A stretch of DNA of 64,000 nt from UBA1672 sp050633645 (GCA_050633645.1 JBOEGX010000002.1:186001-250000); one strand, 5' to 3'. Positions 8,528 through 18,510 are shown, counted from the stretch's first letter. Made by a program: numbers and translations. The notes: generated by a model not told the origin, from the letters alone.

Positions 8528-9878
8528 CGATATCACCTATGAATGAGCCCAAATCATTCATCAGCTCAATAAAATTCGGGAAACTGGTTTTAATCGGTGC
8601 GCCGTCATCCACCGCTATCGGCTCTTCACTCGCACATCCAAGCACAAGAAAACTCATCGCAATGCGGTGATCCAACGCCGTTTCCACGCACGCCCCACCT
8701 TTCGGCGGCTTACCCGTTCCATGAATGGTCAAGCTATCCTCACCCATTTCCAAATTCACGCCGCAGGCCTTCAAACCATTTGCCATCATCAATAAACGAT
8801 CACTTTCCTTCACGCGAAGCTCCGCCAACCCCGTCATACGCGTCACTCCTTCCGCGCACGCCGCCGCCACCGCCAGAATCGGAAACTCATCAATCATTGA
8901 CGGCACACGACTTTCAGGCACGTCAATCCCCTTTAATCTATTTTTCGAAGTAACGCGCAACGTCGCAACGGGCTCGCCCGCTTCAACACGTTGATTTTCA
9001 TAGACAATATCTGCGCCCATTTCCTGCAATGTGATAAACACGCCATCACGTCGCGGATTCACCCCAATATTCGGCAAAGTAATCTCCGAATCTTCACATA
9101 GAAGCGCCGCCACCAATGGAAACGCCGCAGAGCTAGGGTCGCTCGGCACATCCACCGCGCATCCAATAAGTTCCTGATGCCCAATCAAGTGAATAGCGCT
9201 CGCACCATCATCGCTCAACTCCTCAACATCCACTTCAACACCAAAATGCCGCAACATATTTTCCGTGTGATCCCGCGTGGGATGATCCTCAATCACCGTT
9301 GTGCGCCCCGCCGCATTAAGCCCCGCAAGCATAACCGCCGATTTCACCTGCGCCGAAGCCACAGGAAGCCTGTATTCAATCGCCAACGTATCCGTCGCGC
9401 CCCGAACCGTTAAAGGCAAACGATCACCCGAACGGCACATAAACTGCGCCCCCATCATCTCCAATGGCTGCGTAATACGGCGCATCGGGCGCTTCACCAG
9501 TGACGCATCTCCCGTAAACGTTGCCGTTATATCATGCCCACCAACAAGCCCCATCAAAAGTCGCGTCGATGTCCCGCTATTCCCCATTTCCAAAACCTGA
9601 TCAGGCTCATGCAAACCGCCCACACCAACACCGCGCACGCGCCATAATCCATCATCACCATGAGAAATTTTCGCGCCCATCGCCCGCATCGCGCTAGCCG
9701 TATGTAAAACATCTTCCCCCTCAAGCAAACCGCTGATAATCGTCTCACCAATCGCGAGCGACCCAAACATAATAGAGCGATGCGATATAGATTTGTCACC
9801 CGGAATACGCGCCGAACCACACAATTCTTTAACCTTGCGCGATGAGACAGAACCAGAATATGGGTTATTTTGCATCAA
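8520..9878 (-). CDS. aroA: 3-phosphoshikimate 1-carboxyvinyltransferase (EPSP synthase)
   Basis: AroA transfers the enolpyruvyl group of PEP to shikimate 3-phosphate in chorismate synthesis. Visible motifs: PGDKSISHRS (substrate binding), GNSGTSTRLLMG (PEP site; the conserved Gly of the class is Gly here), LVKRPMRRI, and ESDRLLMMANGLKACG. The 452 residues form the usual two six-fold domains. The sequence resembles class II rather than E. coli class I enzymes, but I do not infer inhibitor tolerance from sequence alone. Position upstream of cmk and rpsA is typical. Confidence 0.96.
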   Translation of the reverse strand: MMQNNPYSGSVSSRKVKELCGSARIPGDKSISHRSIMFGSLAIGETIISGLLEGEDVLHTASAMRAMGAKISHGDDGLWRVRGVGVGGLHEPDQVLEMGNSGTSTRLLMGLVGGHDITATFTGDASLVKRPMRRITQPLEMMGAQFMCRSGDRLPLTVRGATDTLAIEYRLPVASAQVKSAVMLAGLNAAGRTTVIEDHPTRDHTENMLRHFGVEVDVEELSDDGASAIHLIGHQELIGCAVDVPSDPSSAAFPLVAALLCEDSEITLPNIGVNPRRDGVFITLQEMGADIVYENQRVEAGEPVATLRVTSKNRLKGIDVPESRVPSMIDEFPILAVAAACAEGVTRMTGLAELRVKESDRLLMMANGLKACGVNLEMGEDSLTIHGTGKPPKGGACVETALDHRIAMSFLVLGCASEEPIAVDDGAPIKTSFPNFIELMNDLGSFIGDIDA

Positions 9879-9958
9879 TAAATGCCCTTAAATCATTTTA
9901 ACAATAGAGTTGGATATAAAGACATTAAGACAGATGCGTCAATACAGATAGCATAGAA

Positions 9959-12115
9959 TTAAGAAGAAAAGCCTGAAAGGTCGCCATTATAATTTTGAAC
10001 AAACTCAACAAAATCATCAACTGGAACAGGCCGCGAATAGCGGAAACCCTGAACCTCATCACATCCCTGCTGAATCAAGAAATCTTCATGCTCTTTCGTT
10101 TCCACGCCTTCCGCAATAACCTTCAAGTTAAGCGAATGTCCAAGGTTAATAATCGTACGCGCAATCGACGCATTATGCTTGTCATTCAACGCATTTCGAA
10201 TAAATGACTGGTCAATTTTCAAACGATCAATCGGAAACTGGCTCAAATATGACAACGAAGAATACCCCGTACCAAAATCATCAATCGCAAGCTCAACACC
10301 AAGAGCATGCAGATTATGTAAGGTCTGAACGGTTTTCTCGATCTCATCCATAAAGATGCTCTCCGTCACCTCAAGCTCAATAAGATCAGGGCGAACCCCT
10401 GTTTCAAGCAATAATTTTGACACTTCGGCGCACAAATCACTACCAACAAATTGATTCCCTGATACATTCACCGCAAAACGGACATCCATGCCATGTTCTT
10501 GATGACAAGTTTTAGCAACCTCAAAAGCACGTTGTAAAACCCACTGACCAATCGGAACAATCAACCCTGACTGCTCTGCCACAGGAATAAACACTCCTGG
10601 TGATATGTAACTCCCACCATCCTTGCTATTATCAGGCTTCCACCACCGCAACAAAGCCTCTGCCCCAATAACGCGCCCAGTTTTAAGACATAGTTGCGGC
10701 TGAAAAAACAATTCAAGTTCATTATTCTCAAGAGCATTCCGCAAATCACGAAGCATCTGAAAACGTTCTTGTACCACGCGGTCAAAATCTTCAGAATATT
10801 CACGAATACGGTCGCGCCCCTCCTCTTTCGCACGATTAAGCGCGATATCCGCATTTTTCAATACAACATCAGGCTCCGCCCCATCATCAGGATAAACAGA
10901 CACCCCAACTGATGAACGAATCTGAAACTCTTCATTAAAGACCTTAAACATTTCGCCGCGAACCACGCCTTGCACGCGTTCCGCAACATCTTTCGCGGAT
11001 ATCGTATCCCCAGATAAGGGCATCATCACCGCAAACTCATCCGCATCAATGCGCGACACAATCGCAGATTCAGGAAGAGACGCACGCAAACGCTTACCCA
11101 CCGCGCGCAATATCGCATCCCCAACATTATGCCCCATTGAATCATTAATATCTTTGAAATGATCCAAATCCAATGCAACCACAGCAAAGCGCATTACCGA
11201 GCCATCACGTTCAATTTTTGCACTTTCTCCAAGATTTTGAACGAATAATATCCTGTTCGGCAAGCCCGTCAAACTATCATAATAAGCCAAGCGATGAATC
11301 TTATCCTCCGCCGTGCTTTTCAAATGATTTAGATTTTCTGCATTTTGCTTGATCAGTTTTTGCGTCAAATCAATCGCCGCACCAATCTCATCATTCACAC
11401 TAAACGGGGAAATCTCAATCTCTGGATTTTCAGGATTTTTAAAAGCAGCAATCAAATTCGCACGCATGAACAAAATCGGCTCAAGCAACCACCAACCCAA
11501 GGTAATCATCAAAACAGTCGTCACCAACAATGACAAAATACACATGATTGTAATGCTCTTAATGACATAATCATGAACCTGCTTCTCTACATGACTGGCA
11601 TCCATCTGTGCCACAATAAAATACTTACTCTGCAAATCAGAACTTTTAAAAACAACTTCGTAAACACCATCCTTTAGATATGTATTATCAAGTAGTCCAG
11701 CTTCGGCAACCAAACTCGGATAACCACCATAAGCCGCCAAAAAATCAAGCTTATACGAATAAACACTCAACCCCGTCACATTAGACGTCCTAAATAAACG
11801 TTGAATTTGCTCTTCCTTAAAAGGCGTACGCATCGTCTCACTATCAGGTGATATTAACGCGGCCAAAGCACTTCTGGATTGCTCTTCTAAAAAATAAAGG
11901 CGTTCACTTCTATACTGCACAATCCCGCCTATATTCAAAACCATCGTCTGCACCAGCAATATCGTCATAAATACAGCCAGCGCAACACGGCAGCTGATCT
12001 TACTGCGCCAAATCTGCGTAGGTGAAGACACAAAAATGCTCTTGAAACCCGCCGATTTATCGGCAGATTTATCATCAACTTTTGTATGAACACCTGAAGT
12101 AATAGAAATCCCCAT
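9959..12115 (-). CDS. Membrane sensor with degenerate GGDEF and intact EAL domain
   Basis: A 718-residue inner-membrane c-di-GMP protein. Two membrane helices (about 44-66 and 188-212) enclose a periplasmic sensor domain, followed by a HAMP-like linker, a GGDEF domain (about 285-445) and an EAL domain (about 460-705). The GGDEF active-site loop reads RIDADEF, so the two glycines are replaced by Asp-Ala and no RxxD inhibitory site precedes it; cyclase activity is doubtful. The EAL domain keeps EALLRW, NVSGNQ, ELEVTES, AIDDFGTGYSSL, LKIDQSFI and IAEGVE, so phosphodiesterase activity is likely. It stands alone, with no obvious operon partner. Confidence 0.9.
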   Translation of the reverse strand: MGISITSGVHTKVDDKSADKSAGFKSIFVSSPTQIWRSKISCRVALAVFMTILLVQTMVLNIGGIVQYRSERLYFLEEQSRSALAALISPDSETMRTPFKEEQIQRLFRTSNVTGLSVYSYKLDFLAAYGGYPSLVAEAGLLDNTYLKDGVYEVVFKSSDLQSKYFIVAQMDASHVEKQVHDYVIKSITIMCILSLLVTTVLMITLGWWLLEPILFMRANLIAAFKNPENPEIEISPFSVNDEIGAAIDLTQKLIKQNAENLNHLKSTAEDKIHRLAYYDSLTGLPNRILFVQNLGESAKIERDGSVMRFAVVALDLDHFKDINDSMGHNVGDAILRAVGKRLRASLPESAIVSRIDADEFAVMMPLSGDTISAKDVAERVQGVVRGEMFKVFNEEFQIRSSVGVSVYPDDGAEPDVVLKNADIALNRAKEEGRDRIREYSEDFDRVVQERFQMLRDLRNALENNELELFFQPQLCLKTGRVIGAEALLRWWKPDNSKDGGSYISPGVFIPVAEQSGLIVPIGQWVLQRAFEVAKTCHQEHGMDVRFAVNVSGNQFVGSDLCAEVSKLLLETGVRPDLIELEVTESIFMDEIEKTVQTLHNLHALGVELAIDDFGTGYSSLSYLSQFPIDRLKIDQSFIRNALNDKHNASIARTIINLGHSLNLKVIAEGVETKEHEDFLIQQGCDEVQGFRYSRPVPVDDFVEFVQNYNGDLSGFSS

Positions 12116-12301
12116 AATATCTTTCGCTAAACTTACCCAAAACTGAGAATAAATTTTTCTAAATACACACTAACCTACCTTTCATTATATATAGGCAATT
12201 CTTAACAAGGTCTTTATTTTTGTATGAAAAAAGCGCAGTTATCCCAAGGAAACCCTTTAACATGCTGAAATACTGATATAATATATTATAAAATTTTAAT
12301 A

Positions 12302-13486
12302 TTATTTTTCACAAATTATTAGCTTTTTATCACCATTCATTAGAGAAACCGCATATACACGATGAATACCGCCATCTTCTAATTTAAGTTTTCGACGTAA
12401 ATCTTTAACAGTGGAAGGGAAATTTCTAATTTTTAAATCTGCATTTTTGATATCCAACGCCTTTCGATTAACCAAGACAACATCAATTATCTTGCATCCC
12501 CGCCCTGGAAATCCATCAACCATGTGATCAGATGTATAAAGATGAGTATTCGGGTGCAGCTTTTTCAAATTAAATGAAATTGCCATAGATTTAAACCCGC
12601 CCGCTTTTTGAAACGCTGGATCAGGTTCATAAATATATTTTTGCGGCAATGAATATTCAACGCCCAATTCCTTCTCATCACCCAAACAAAAAGAAAACGC
12701 ATTTTTAACCGCGCCCGATTCATCCAAATCAACCCCCTTAATAACCACATCATTCGCGCATGTCTCAACATCAAAATCCAAAAAAAACAGAACCTCTTTA
12801 CACTCGCCGCGCCACTGCACCACATGAACTTGCGACACGGACCCAAGGGTCACAATCCCCTTTTCAATATCCAATAATGGTGATGCCTTAATGATGCACC
12901 GCCTCGATTTTTCACGAAGCACTGGCATCATATCAAGAATATTGGGCGAGCAATCCTCAAATGCGAAAAACCCTTTACGCCCTTTTTCGCGACGCTGCGG
13001 ATCAATAAAAATAAGATCGGCAGGGGGCATGTTTTGAATATATTCAACCGCATCCGTGCATATAACATCAATATCCGCCGCAAACAACGATGCGTTATAC
13101 ACCAATATCTCTGCACTTTTCTCATCACGCTCAACCAAAACCGTATTACCAAATCTCCCAGAGAAAGCAAAACCGTCCACCCCGCATCCCGCCGTCAAAT
13201 CCACGAATCGCTCATCATTTTCAGTCATCCGCGTTTTATAATACGCGCATGCAGATGACGATGCCTGTTCAAAAAGATCAGAATGCGGAAATATAAATCC
13301 ATCCGTATCGTATAAATCAGGTGACTTGTTTTTTGCTTTTTGACGCACCTTAATCTGATCCAGTATAAGCGCATAAGGCCACGATGCATCCGGCGCTTTT
13401 TTAAAAGCCAACGCACGCACATCCGATTCATGATGCACTGATATAAAATCTTGAATTTCGGGTTTTAACAATGCCCGCCAAGACAT
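12302..13486 (-). CDS. SAM-dependent methyltransferase with C-terminal THUMP-like domain
   Basis: About 394 residues. A Rossmann methyltransferase core has the SAM motif FVDLTAGCGVDGFAFS (about residues 98-113) and the LIFIDPQRREKGRKG motif (about 160-175). The last 80 residues match the THUMP-like domain found in this family (KIRNFPSTVKDLRRKLKL). Members are annotated only as class I methyltransferases; the substrate, perhaps RNA, is not known. The ATG at 13486 overlaps the pyrC stop by one base (TGATG), so it is coupled to pyrC. Confidence 0.8.
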   Translation of the reverse strand: MSWRALLKPEIQDFISVHHESDVRALAFKKAPDASWPYALILDQIKVRQKAKNKSPDLYDTDGFIFPHSDLFEQASSSACAYYKTRMTENDERFVDLTAGCGVDGFAFSGRFGNTVLVERDEKSAEILVYNASLFAADIDVICTDAVEYIQNMPPADLIFIDPQRREKGRKGFFAFEDCSPNILDMMPVLREKSRRCIIKASPLLDIEKGIVTLGSVSQVHVVQWRGECKEVLFFLDFDVETCANDVVIKGVDLDESGAVKNAFSFCLGDEKELGVEYSLPQKYIYEPDPAFQKAGGFKSMAISFNLKKLHPNTHLYTSDHMVDGFPGRGCKIIDVVLVNRKALDIKNADLKIRNFPSTVKDLRRKLKLEDGGIHRVYAVSLMNGDKKLIICEK

Positions 13487-14583
13487 CACTTAATCGCCCA
13501 AGGCAATGTTTTTTGACCAAGGCCAAGCGGCAACGGCATGACCGCACCATCAGGAGTCATAAGCGGTTCAACCGCCTCATCACGTCTAACCAAAGTGAAG
13601 GTATCCTCAGGCACGCTCAAACCATAAAACGCCGCGCCATTGGTACAAAGGAATTTCTTAAACGCCGCTTGTGCATCCGCATGATCCAAATCCGCGCCTG
13701 CAAGTTCAAACCCTTGCGCGTAAAGCTGCGGTGCGATTGCTCCCGTAAAGCACCCCGCCGCGCACCCGCAATCTGTGGCCTTGGTTGTATGCGGCGCACT
13801 ATCTGTCCCCGCAAAAAACTGAGCATCACCAGAAATCGCAACCGCGCGCAACGCCTCACGATCCTCCGCATGCTTCAAAACAGGCAAGCAAAACAAATGA
13901 TATTTAAGCCCCTGTATCAAATCCCCGATTGTATAAATCAAATGCTGCGGCGTAATAGTCGCCACAATATTCGCACCACTTTGCTGCACAAAATCTACGG
14001 CTTTTTTCGTTGTCACGTGCTCACACACAATTTTCAAATTCGGAAAAGCATCGCGCACACGCGGCAATCGCTCGGCATAGAATATCTCTTCGGCATTGGT
14101 GCTACGATCAAAATATCGATCCCCCGATAATCCGTGCTCCTCACCATGCACATTCAGGATAACACCCGCCTGCTCCATCGCTGCAAACACGCCATTATCC
14201 ATAAATTCATTGATCGGGATACCAAACTCCGCGCCTGTGGTACCATGCGGCGGATAAGACTTGCACGCCTGCAAAAAACCGCTCTGCGCGCCCTTAGAAA
14301 TCATATTAGGGGTCGTATCCTTCGTCAGATAAAGCGGGGTAATAAGCACATCAAATTGATCCGCGCCGACCGCCATCATATCACGTCGGTATCGCTCAAT
14401 ACTCCAATACTCGCCGCCCTCATCGGCCTCAAACACAACGGCTGTCGGTGGCTTTGTATTCGGCATAGCAAGCGCACCCGCGCATCCCATATCCAAATGC
14501 GCCTGTATATATACGCCCATAGCCGCCCCTTGGCGAAAATGCGTGTGTAAATCATACCATTTCGGAAGTGTAATCTCAGTCAT
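13486..14583 (-). CDS. pyrC: Dihydroorotase
   Basis: PyrC closes carbamoyl aspartate to dihydroorotate in pyrimidine synthesis. It is an amidohydrolase of 365 residues. Metal ligands: HTH in YDLHTHFRQG, the probable carbamylated Lys in QACKSYPPHG, His in LNVHGEEHG and IVCEHVTT, and Asp in GTDSAPH. The length and motifs fit the E. coli PyrC class rather than the longer multi-domain type. It is the second pyrimidine gene in the window (pyrF is at 4.5 kb), in a different transcription unit. Confidence 0.93.
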   Translation of the reverse strand: MTEITLPKWYDLHTHFRQGAAMGVYIQAHLDMGCAGALAMPNTKPPTAVVFEADEGGEYWSIERYRRDMMAVGADQFDVLITPLYLTKDTTPNMISKGAQSGFLQACKSYPPHGTTGAEFGIPINEFMDNGVFAAMEQAGVILNVHGEEHGLSGDRYFDRSTNAEEIFYAERLPRVRDAFPNLKIVCEHVTTKKAVDFVQQSGANIVATITPQHLIYTIGDLIQGLKYHLFCLPVLKHAEDREALRAVAISGDAQFFAGTDSAPHTTKATDCGCAAGCFTGAIAPQLYAQGFELAGADLDHADAQAAFKKFLCTNGAAFYGLSVPEDTFTLVRRDEAVEPLMTPDGAVMPLPLGLGQKTLPWAIK

Positions 14584-14617
14584 AGCGGATACTGCCCCGT
14601 TTAAATTGCGGGTCAGA

Positions 14618-15232
14618 TTAACGCGAATGCGTGATCATGTCCAGAAAGCGTCTCTGCACATGGTTATCTTCTTTGAAAACACCACTAAACATCGTGGTCA
14701 CCGTCGAAGAGCACCCCTTATTCACACCGCGCGTTGACATACATTGGTGGTTCGCATCAATAAACACCGCGCACCCCTTGGGCTTAAGCGTATCATCAAT
14801 ACACCGAACAATATTGCGGGTCATGTTTTCCTGTGACACCAATCTGCGCCCGAAAATATCCACAATGCGTGCTAATTTTGAAATACCAACCACTTTCTCA
14901 TCCGGCCAATATGCAACATGCGCTTTACCGAGAATCGGCACCAGATGATGCTCGCAATGTGAAGTAAACTCAATATCCTTCACCAAAACCATATCATCAA
15001 AACCTTCGATATCCTCGAATGTCTTTGATAGCTCAGCCGATGCATCCTTACCATAACCGGAGAAAAACTCCTCATACGCCTTCACAACGCGTTTCGGCGT
15101 ATCAATCAAACCCTCACGCGTAGGATCTTCCCCCGCCCAACGGAGCAAAGTCTCAACCGCTTTCATCGCTTCTTCGCGGCTTGGCTTGTTATCCTGAATA
15201 ATCGTCTTTTTCGCAGTCATGTTTATGGCCAT
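14618..15232 (-). CDS. folE: GTP cyclohydrolase I
   Basis: FolE converts GTP to 7,8-dihydroneopterin triphosphate, the first step of folate synthesis. Zinc and substrate residues are in FTSHCEHHLVP and in CAVFIDANHQCMSTRGV. The frame is open to 15304, but the ATG at 15232 (MAINMTAK) has a GAGGT ribosome-binding site and gives about 204 residues, the family length. It is followed by pyrC 34 bases later and is divergent from cysS. Confidence 0.95.
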   Translation of the reverse strand: MAINMTAKKTIIQDNKPSREEAMKAVETLLRWAGEDPTREGLIDTPKRVVKAYEEFFSGYGKDASAELSKTFEDIEGFDDMVLVKDIEFTSHCEHHLVPILGKAHVAYWPDEKVVGISKLARIVDIFGRRLVSQENMTRNIVRCIDDTLKPKGCAVFIDANHQCMSTRGVNKGCSSTVTTMFSGVFKEDNHVQRRFLDMITHSR

Positions 15233-15335
15233 TTTTTGGGTAACCTCAAAATTAATGCTTGGTCTTACCGCCTCTTTACCGTATTTTCCAGTAAAAAACG
15301 ACATAAAATAGATTTTTTAAGGATTTAAACATCAA

Positions 15336-16718
15336 ATGAGCATTCTAAAACTCCATAATTCTCTGACCCGTCAGAAGGAAGTCTTTGAACCGATTGACCC
15401 ATCACATGTGCGTATTTACGCCTGTGGCCCTACGGTTTACAGCTACGCCCATATCGGAAATGCGCGTATGGCGGTGGTATTTGATGTGCTCGCGAATGTC
15501 CTGCGCGCCCAATATCCAAAAGTCACCTATGTGTCCAACATCACCGATGTCGATGATAAAATCATGGTCGCCGCCAACGAAACAGGCACATCCATCAACG
15601 ACATAACAACAAAATACGCCGATATTTATAATGCCGATATGGCATCCCTTGGGGTCACCGCCCCCGACATTCAACCCCGCGCCACCGCGCATATCACGCA
15701 AATGATCGAAATTATAGAAACCCTCATTGCAAAGAATCATGCCTACGCCGCACAAGGGCACGTCCTCTTCAACGTCCCATCATTCGAAAAATATGGCGGC
15801 CTTAGCGGACGCAGCCGCGACGAACAAATTGCGGGCGCACGCGTAGAGGTCGCATCATACAAAAAAGACCCCGCCGATTTCGTCCTGTGGAAACCCTCCA
15901 AAAGCGATGAACCCGGTTGGGACAGCCCATGGGGATATGGCCGCCCCGGTTGGCATATTGAATGTTCCGCAATGGCGGCGGAACATCTCGGCCTTCCCTT
16001 TGATATCCATGGCGGCGGAGCAGATTTAAAATTCCCGCACCATGAAAACGAAATCGCACAAAGCTGCTGCGCGCATGGCGATAAAGACGACCTTTCATCA
16101 TTTGCAAAATATTGGGTACATAATGGTTTCGTCACCGTCGAAGGTGAGAAAATGTCAAAATCTTTGGGCAATGTCACCCTCGCCCATGATTTAATCAAAG
16201 ATCACGCGGGCGAAACTCTGCGCCTTACTTTACTCTCCGCCCATTACCGCCAACCACTGGATTGGAGCGAAAATGCCATCACCCAATCAAAGAAAACTCT
16301 TGATCGCCTTTACCAATATTTGCGTGAACTAAAAGATATTGAAACAGATGAAAACGCTTCCCCCGCCGAATCTGTGATGAACGCCCTATGCGATGACTTA
16401 AACACTCCTCTGGCTATATCAGAGCTTTTAGCACTGGCAAAAGATGCAGCAGAGAGAAAAAACCCCGCTCTAAAATCTCAAATATATGCTGCAACAAAGA
16501 TAGTCGGCATAGCGCAACAAAACCCGGATGAATGGCTTGGGTACTGGGTTTCAGATAATTCGATTGATGAAAATCATATCAATTCTTTGCTGCAACAAAG
16601 AACGCAAGCCAAGGCAGATAAAAACTTCGCCCGCGCTGATGAAATCAGAGATGAATTATCCGCAATAGGCATCGCAATCGAGGATACCCCACAAGGATCG
16701 ATCTGGAAAAAAATCTAG
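15336..16718 (+). CDS. cysS: Cysteinyl-tRNA synthetase
   Basis: CysRS charges tRNA-Cys. The class I signatures are present: HIGN in AYAHIGNAR (the HIGH motif) and KMSKS in GEKMSKSLGN. The zinc ligands include the Cys of the CGPTVY segment and CSAMAAEHLG. It has 460 residues and a C-terminal anticodon-binding helical domain. An AGGA ribosome-binding site lies upstream of ATG 15336. The gene ends convergently with the gene at 16715, sharing 4 bases. Confidence 0.97.
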   Translation: MSILKLHNSLTRQKEVFEPIDPSHVRIYACGPTVYSYAHIGNARMAVVFDVLANVLRAQYPKVTYVSNITDVDDKIMVAANETGTSINDITTKYADIYNADMASLGVTAPDIQPRATAHITQMIEIIETLIAKNHAYAAQGHVLFNVPSFEKYGGLSGRSRDEQIAGARVEVASYKKDPADFVLWKPSKSDEPGWDSPWGYGRPGWHIECSAMAAEHLGLPFDIHGGGADLKFPHHENEIAQSCCAHGDKDDLSSFAKYWVHNGFVTVEGEKMSKSLGNVTLAHDLIKDHAGETLRLTLLSAHYRQPLDWSENAITQSKKTLDRLYQYLRELKDIETDENASPAESVMNALCDDLNTPLAISELLALAKDAAERKNPALKSQIYAATKIVGIAQQNPDEWLGYWVSDNSIDENHINSLLQQRTQAKADKNFARADEIRDELSAIGIAIEDTPQGSIWKKI

Positions 16719-17443
16719 CGCGCTAACAACACTTGAAAATAATGATACGTCCCTGCGGGCGGCAACGATCCTCCTCCCGGGCTCTCCGTACACCCTGCAT
16801 ATTTACCATACAAAATATCCGTCTCGCCCGTTGTCGCATCACCCGACACCTTACGATCCAAAACTGATCCATACGCCCCCGTAAACAAAACATTACCAAC
16901 AAAAGGGCCGTTAACCTCCAACGGCACATCACGATTAACGGGATCAATGCCAAGCCGCGAATTCACCGCCTCACACACCTCTTTTTTGAGGTACGGAACA
17001 AACATGATCAAATCATCACCACTCGTACCAACATCAATCGCACTGGTCTCTCCATGAAAGTATATCTCGCCATATCGAAGCTGCGCGCTTTGGTCTGAAT
17101 CAAGCCACTCTGCCTTTGGCGTCATATAATTAACCGCGCCACCCGCAACATCAAACAACTCACACCCTACTTCCGTACAATTCGCATTCACATATCCTGC
17201 CACGACTGAATTTTCGAAACTAATCTGCGTATCGCTATATCCACGCAATCGCAACTGATCCGTGGCCTGCGAAACAATATTCCCATATTCTATAATCTCA
17301 CTTGCATAAATCGCGGCACGCTCCGCACTAATATTACCAACACCACCGCGCCCGCTTTGCGCCACCACATAGGAAAGTGCAGCCAAAAGCCCAACAGCAA
17401 TAAAAATATAAAACAGGACATTCCCAGATTGATTATCTCTCAT
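16715..17443 (-). CDS. Pseudopilin-like single-pass membrane protein, function unknown
   Basis: 242 residues. The N-terminus (RDNQSGNVLFYIFIAVGLLA) has a short polar head, a hydrophobic helix at about 9-27, and then a soluble region, as in type IV pilin-like or pseudopilin-like proteins. There is no clear Gly-Phe-x4-Glu prepilin peptidase site, so processing is uncertain. Cys residues in the middle (ANCTEVGC) and near the end (YAGCTES) may form disulfides in the periplasm. It stands alone, convergent with cysS; no pilus genes are nearby. Confidence 0.7.
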   Translation of the reverse strand: MRDNQSGNVLFYIFIAVGLLAALSYVVAQSGRGGVGNISAERAAIYASEIIEYGNIVSQATDQLRLRGYSDTQISFENSVVAGYVNANCTEVGCELFDVAGGAVNYMTPKAEWLDSDQSAQLRYGEIYFHGETSAIDVGTSGDDLIMFVPYLKKEVCEAVNSRLGIDPVNRDVPLEVNGPFVGNVLFTGAYGSVLDRKVSGDATTGETDILYGKYAGCTESPGGGSLPPAGTYHYFQVLLAR

Positions 17444-17560
17444 AAAGCCATTCTACGCACTCTTACGCTGTATTGAAAACACAATCATCGAAATATCCTC
17501 TTGAATTTGTGTGTTATTTTGCATTTAATAGCCATGAAATACGAAACACGGATGGTAAAG

Positions 17561-17731
17561 ATGCCCGACTATAAAACTCCTGAAACAATCAAAATTAACC
17601 CTCATGCCGACGGCGTAAGCTGTGATGGCGGAAACGGATCATTGGGTCATCCAAAGGTCTGGTATACATTCGACGGTGCAAATCAGGTCGAATGCGGCTA
17701 TTGCGACCGCCTTTTCGTAAAGTCTGCTTGA
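17561..17731 (+). CDS. zf-CHCC zinc-finger protein (NDUFS6-like)
   Basis: A 56-residue protein with the CHCC zinc-finger pattern of mitochondrial complex I subunit NDUFS6: Cys in GVSCDGG, His in SLGHPKVWY and the pair in VECGYCDRLF. Alphaproteobacteria carry free-standing homologues whose role in complex I assembly is presumed. I selected ATG 17561 because GGATGG sits 6 bases upstream; in-frame starts at 17501 and 17534 lack a ribosome-binding site. Confidence 0.85.
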   Translation: MPDYKTPETIKINPHADGVSCDGGNGSLGHPKVWYTFDGANQVECGYCDRLFVKSA

Positions 17732-17827
17732 ATCCCCCCCCCGTAATAGTGTACTATTTTCCTATGGTTACATAAATGACGATGCCATAAAATCGGGTCT
17801 TCATTTTTTAGTGATAGTTATTTTCGC

Positions 17828-17903
17828 TTTGAAATCTGACAAGGCATGAGTGAAAAAGCGTAGTAAACTACGCGATGAACGAATAACGCCGTCAGACTTC
17901 AAA
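17828..17903. repeat. Palindromic repeat, copy A
   Basis: The outer arms 17828-17840 (TTTGAAATCTGAC) and 17891-17903 (GTCAGACTTCAAA) pair with one mismatch. Inside are AAGGCATGAG, a perfect inner hairpin GCGTAGT-AA-ACTACGC (17858-17873), then GATGAACGAATAACG. It lies between the zf-CHCC gene and the Hsp20 gene, just upstream of the likely Hsp20 promoter. Confidence 0.8.
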
Positions 17904-17913
17904 TGGGAATGAC

Positions 17914-17919
17914 TATAAT
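17914..17919 (+). promoter_or_regulatory. Likely -10 element of the Hsp20 gene
   Basis: TATAAT lies 27 bases before the ATG at 17946, followed by an AGAGGAG ribosome-binding site. No convincing -35 is seen 16-18 bases upstream; that place is occupied by the right arm of palindromic repeat A. The leader would be only about 20 bases, too short for a ROSE-type RNA thermometer. Confidence 0.4.
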
Positions 17920-17945
17920 CTCGCTCAACAAGAGGAGTTTAGACA

Positions 17946-18434
17946 ATGACAACACGCTTATCTTTATTCGACAGCCCCCTATTTTTAGGGTTCGATGACT
18001 TTGAAAAAACCGTAAATCGCCTGCGTAAATCGGGCAATGAAGGTTACCCCCCCTACAATATCGAGCAAGTCGGAGAATACGAACTTCGTATCACATTGGC
18101 GGTGGCTGGATTTTCCATGGATAATTTGGATGTTGAAATTGATCAAAACCAACTCACCATTCGCGGAAAACAAGTTGATGAAGATGACGAAAAAATCTAT
18201 ATTCACCGAGGCATAGCAGCACGTCAATTCCAACGCAGCTTCGTCCTCGCCGATGGCATAGAGGTTCAAAGCGCCGATTTAAATAACGGCCTCCTCCATA
18301 TTAATTTGGAACGCGTCATCCCCGAATCACAAGCTATAAAAATCAAAATAAACCAGACGAGCAAAAAAAACAGCACAAATGAAATAAAAGCAATCGGCGT
18401 TGATCGCTCAAACCCAAAAGAAGAAACAAAATAA
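17946..18434 (+). CDS. Small heat-shock protein Hsp20 (IbpA type)
   Basis: An ATP-independent holdase chaperone that binds unfolding proteins. The 162 residues contain an alpha-crystallin domain (about 35-128), with NIEQVGEYELRITLAVAGF at its start and the GIAARQFQRSFVLADGIEV segment. The IPESQAIKIKI stretch resembles the C-terminal I-x-I region. The typical alphaproteobacterial partner gene, DUF1150, follows 76 bases downstream. A GAGGAG ribosome-binding site precedes the start. Confidence 0.95.
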   Translation: MTTRLSLFDSPLFLGFDDFEKTVNRLRKSGNEGYPPYNIEQVGEYELRITLAVAGFSMDNLDVEIDQNQLTIRGKQVDEDDEKIYIHRGIAARQFQRSFVLADGIEVQSADLNNGLLHINLERVIPESQAIKIKINQTSKKNSTNEIKAIGVDRSNPKEETK

Positions 18435-18510
18435 AATACTTAATTTTTTTGACAAACCCCATGAAAATAGGGTTTCATTAGAATAACAAGAAATACAGAA
18501 AGAAAAAAAT

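Noticed and set aside
13471..14130. 219-codon frame antisense to pyrC
   Set aside because: Shadow of pyrC; its composition is very rich in Arg and it has no ribosome-binding site or domain.
17914..17945. RNA thermometer (ROSE element) before Hsp20
   Set aside because: The expected leader is about 20 bases, too short, and no anti-Shine-Dalgarno stem was found near AGAGGAG.
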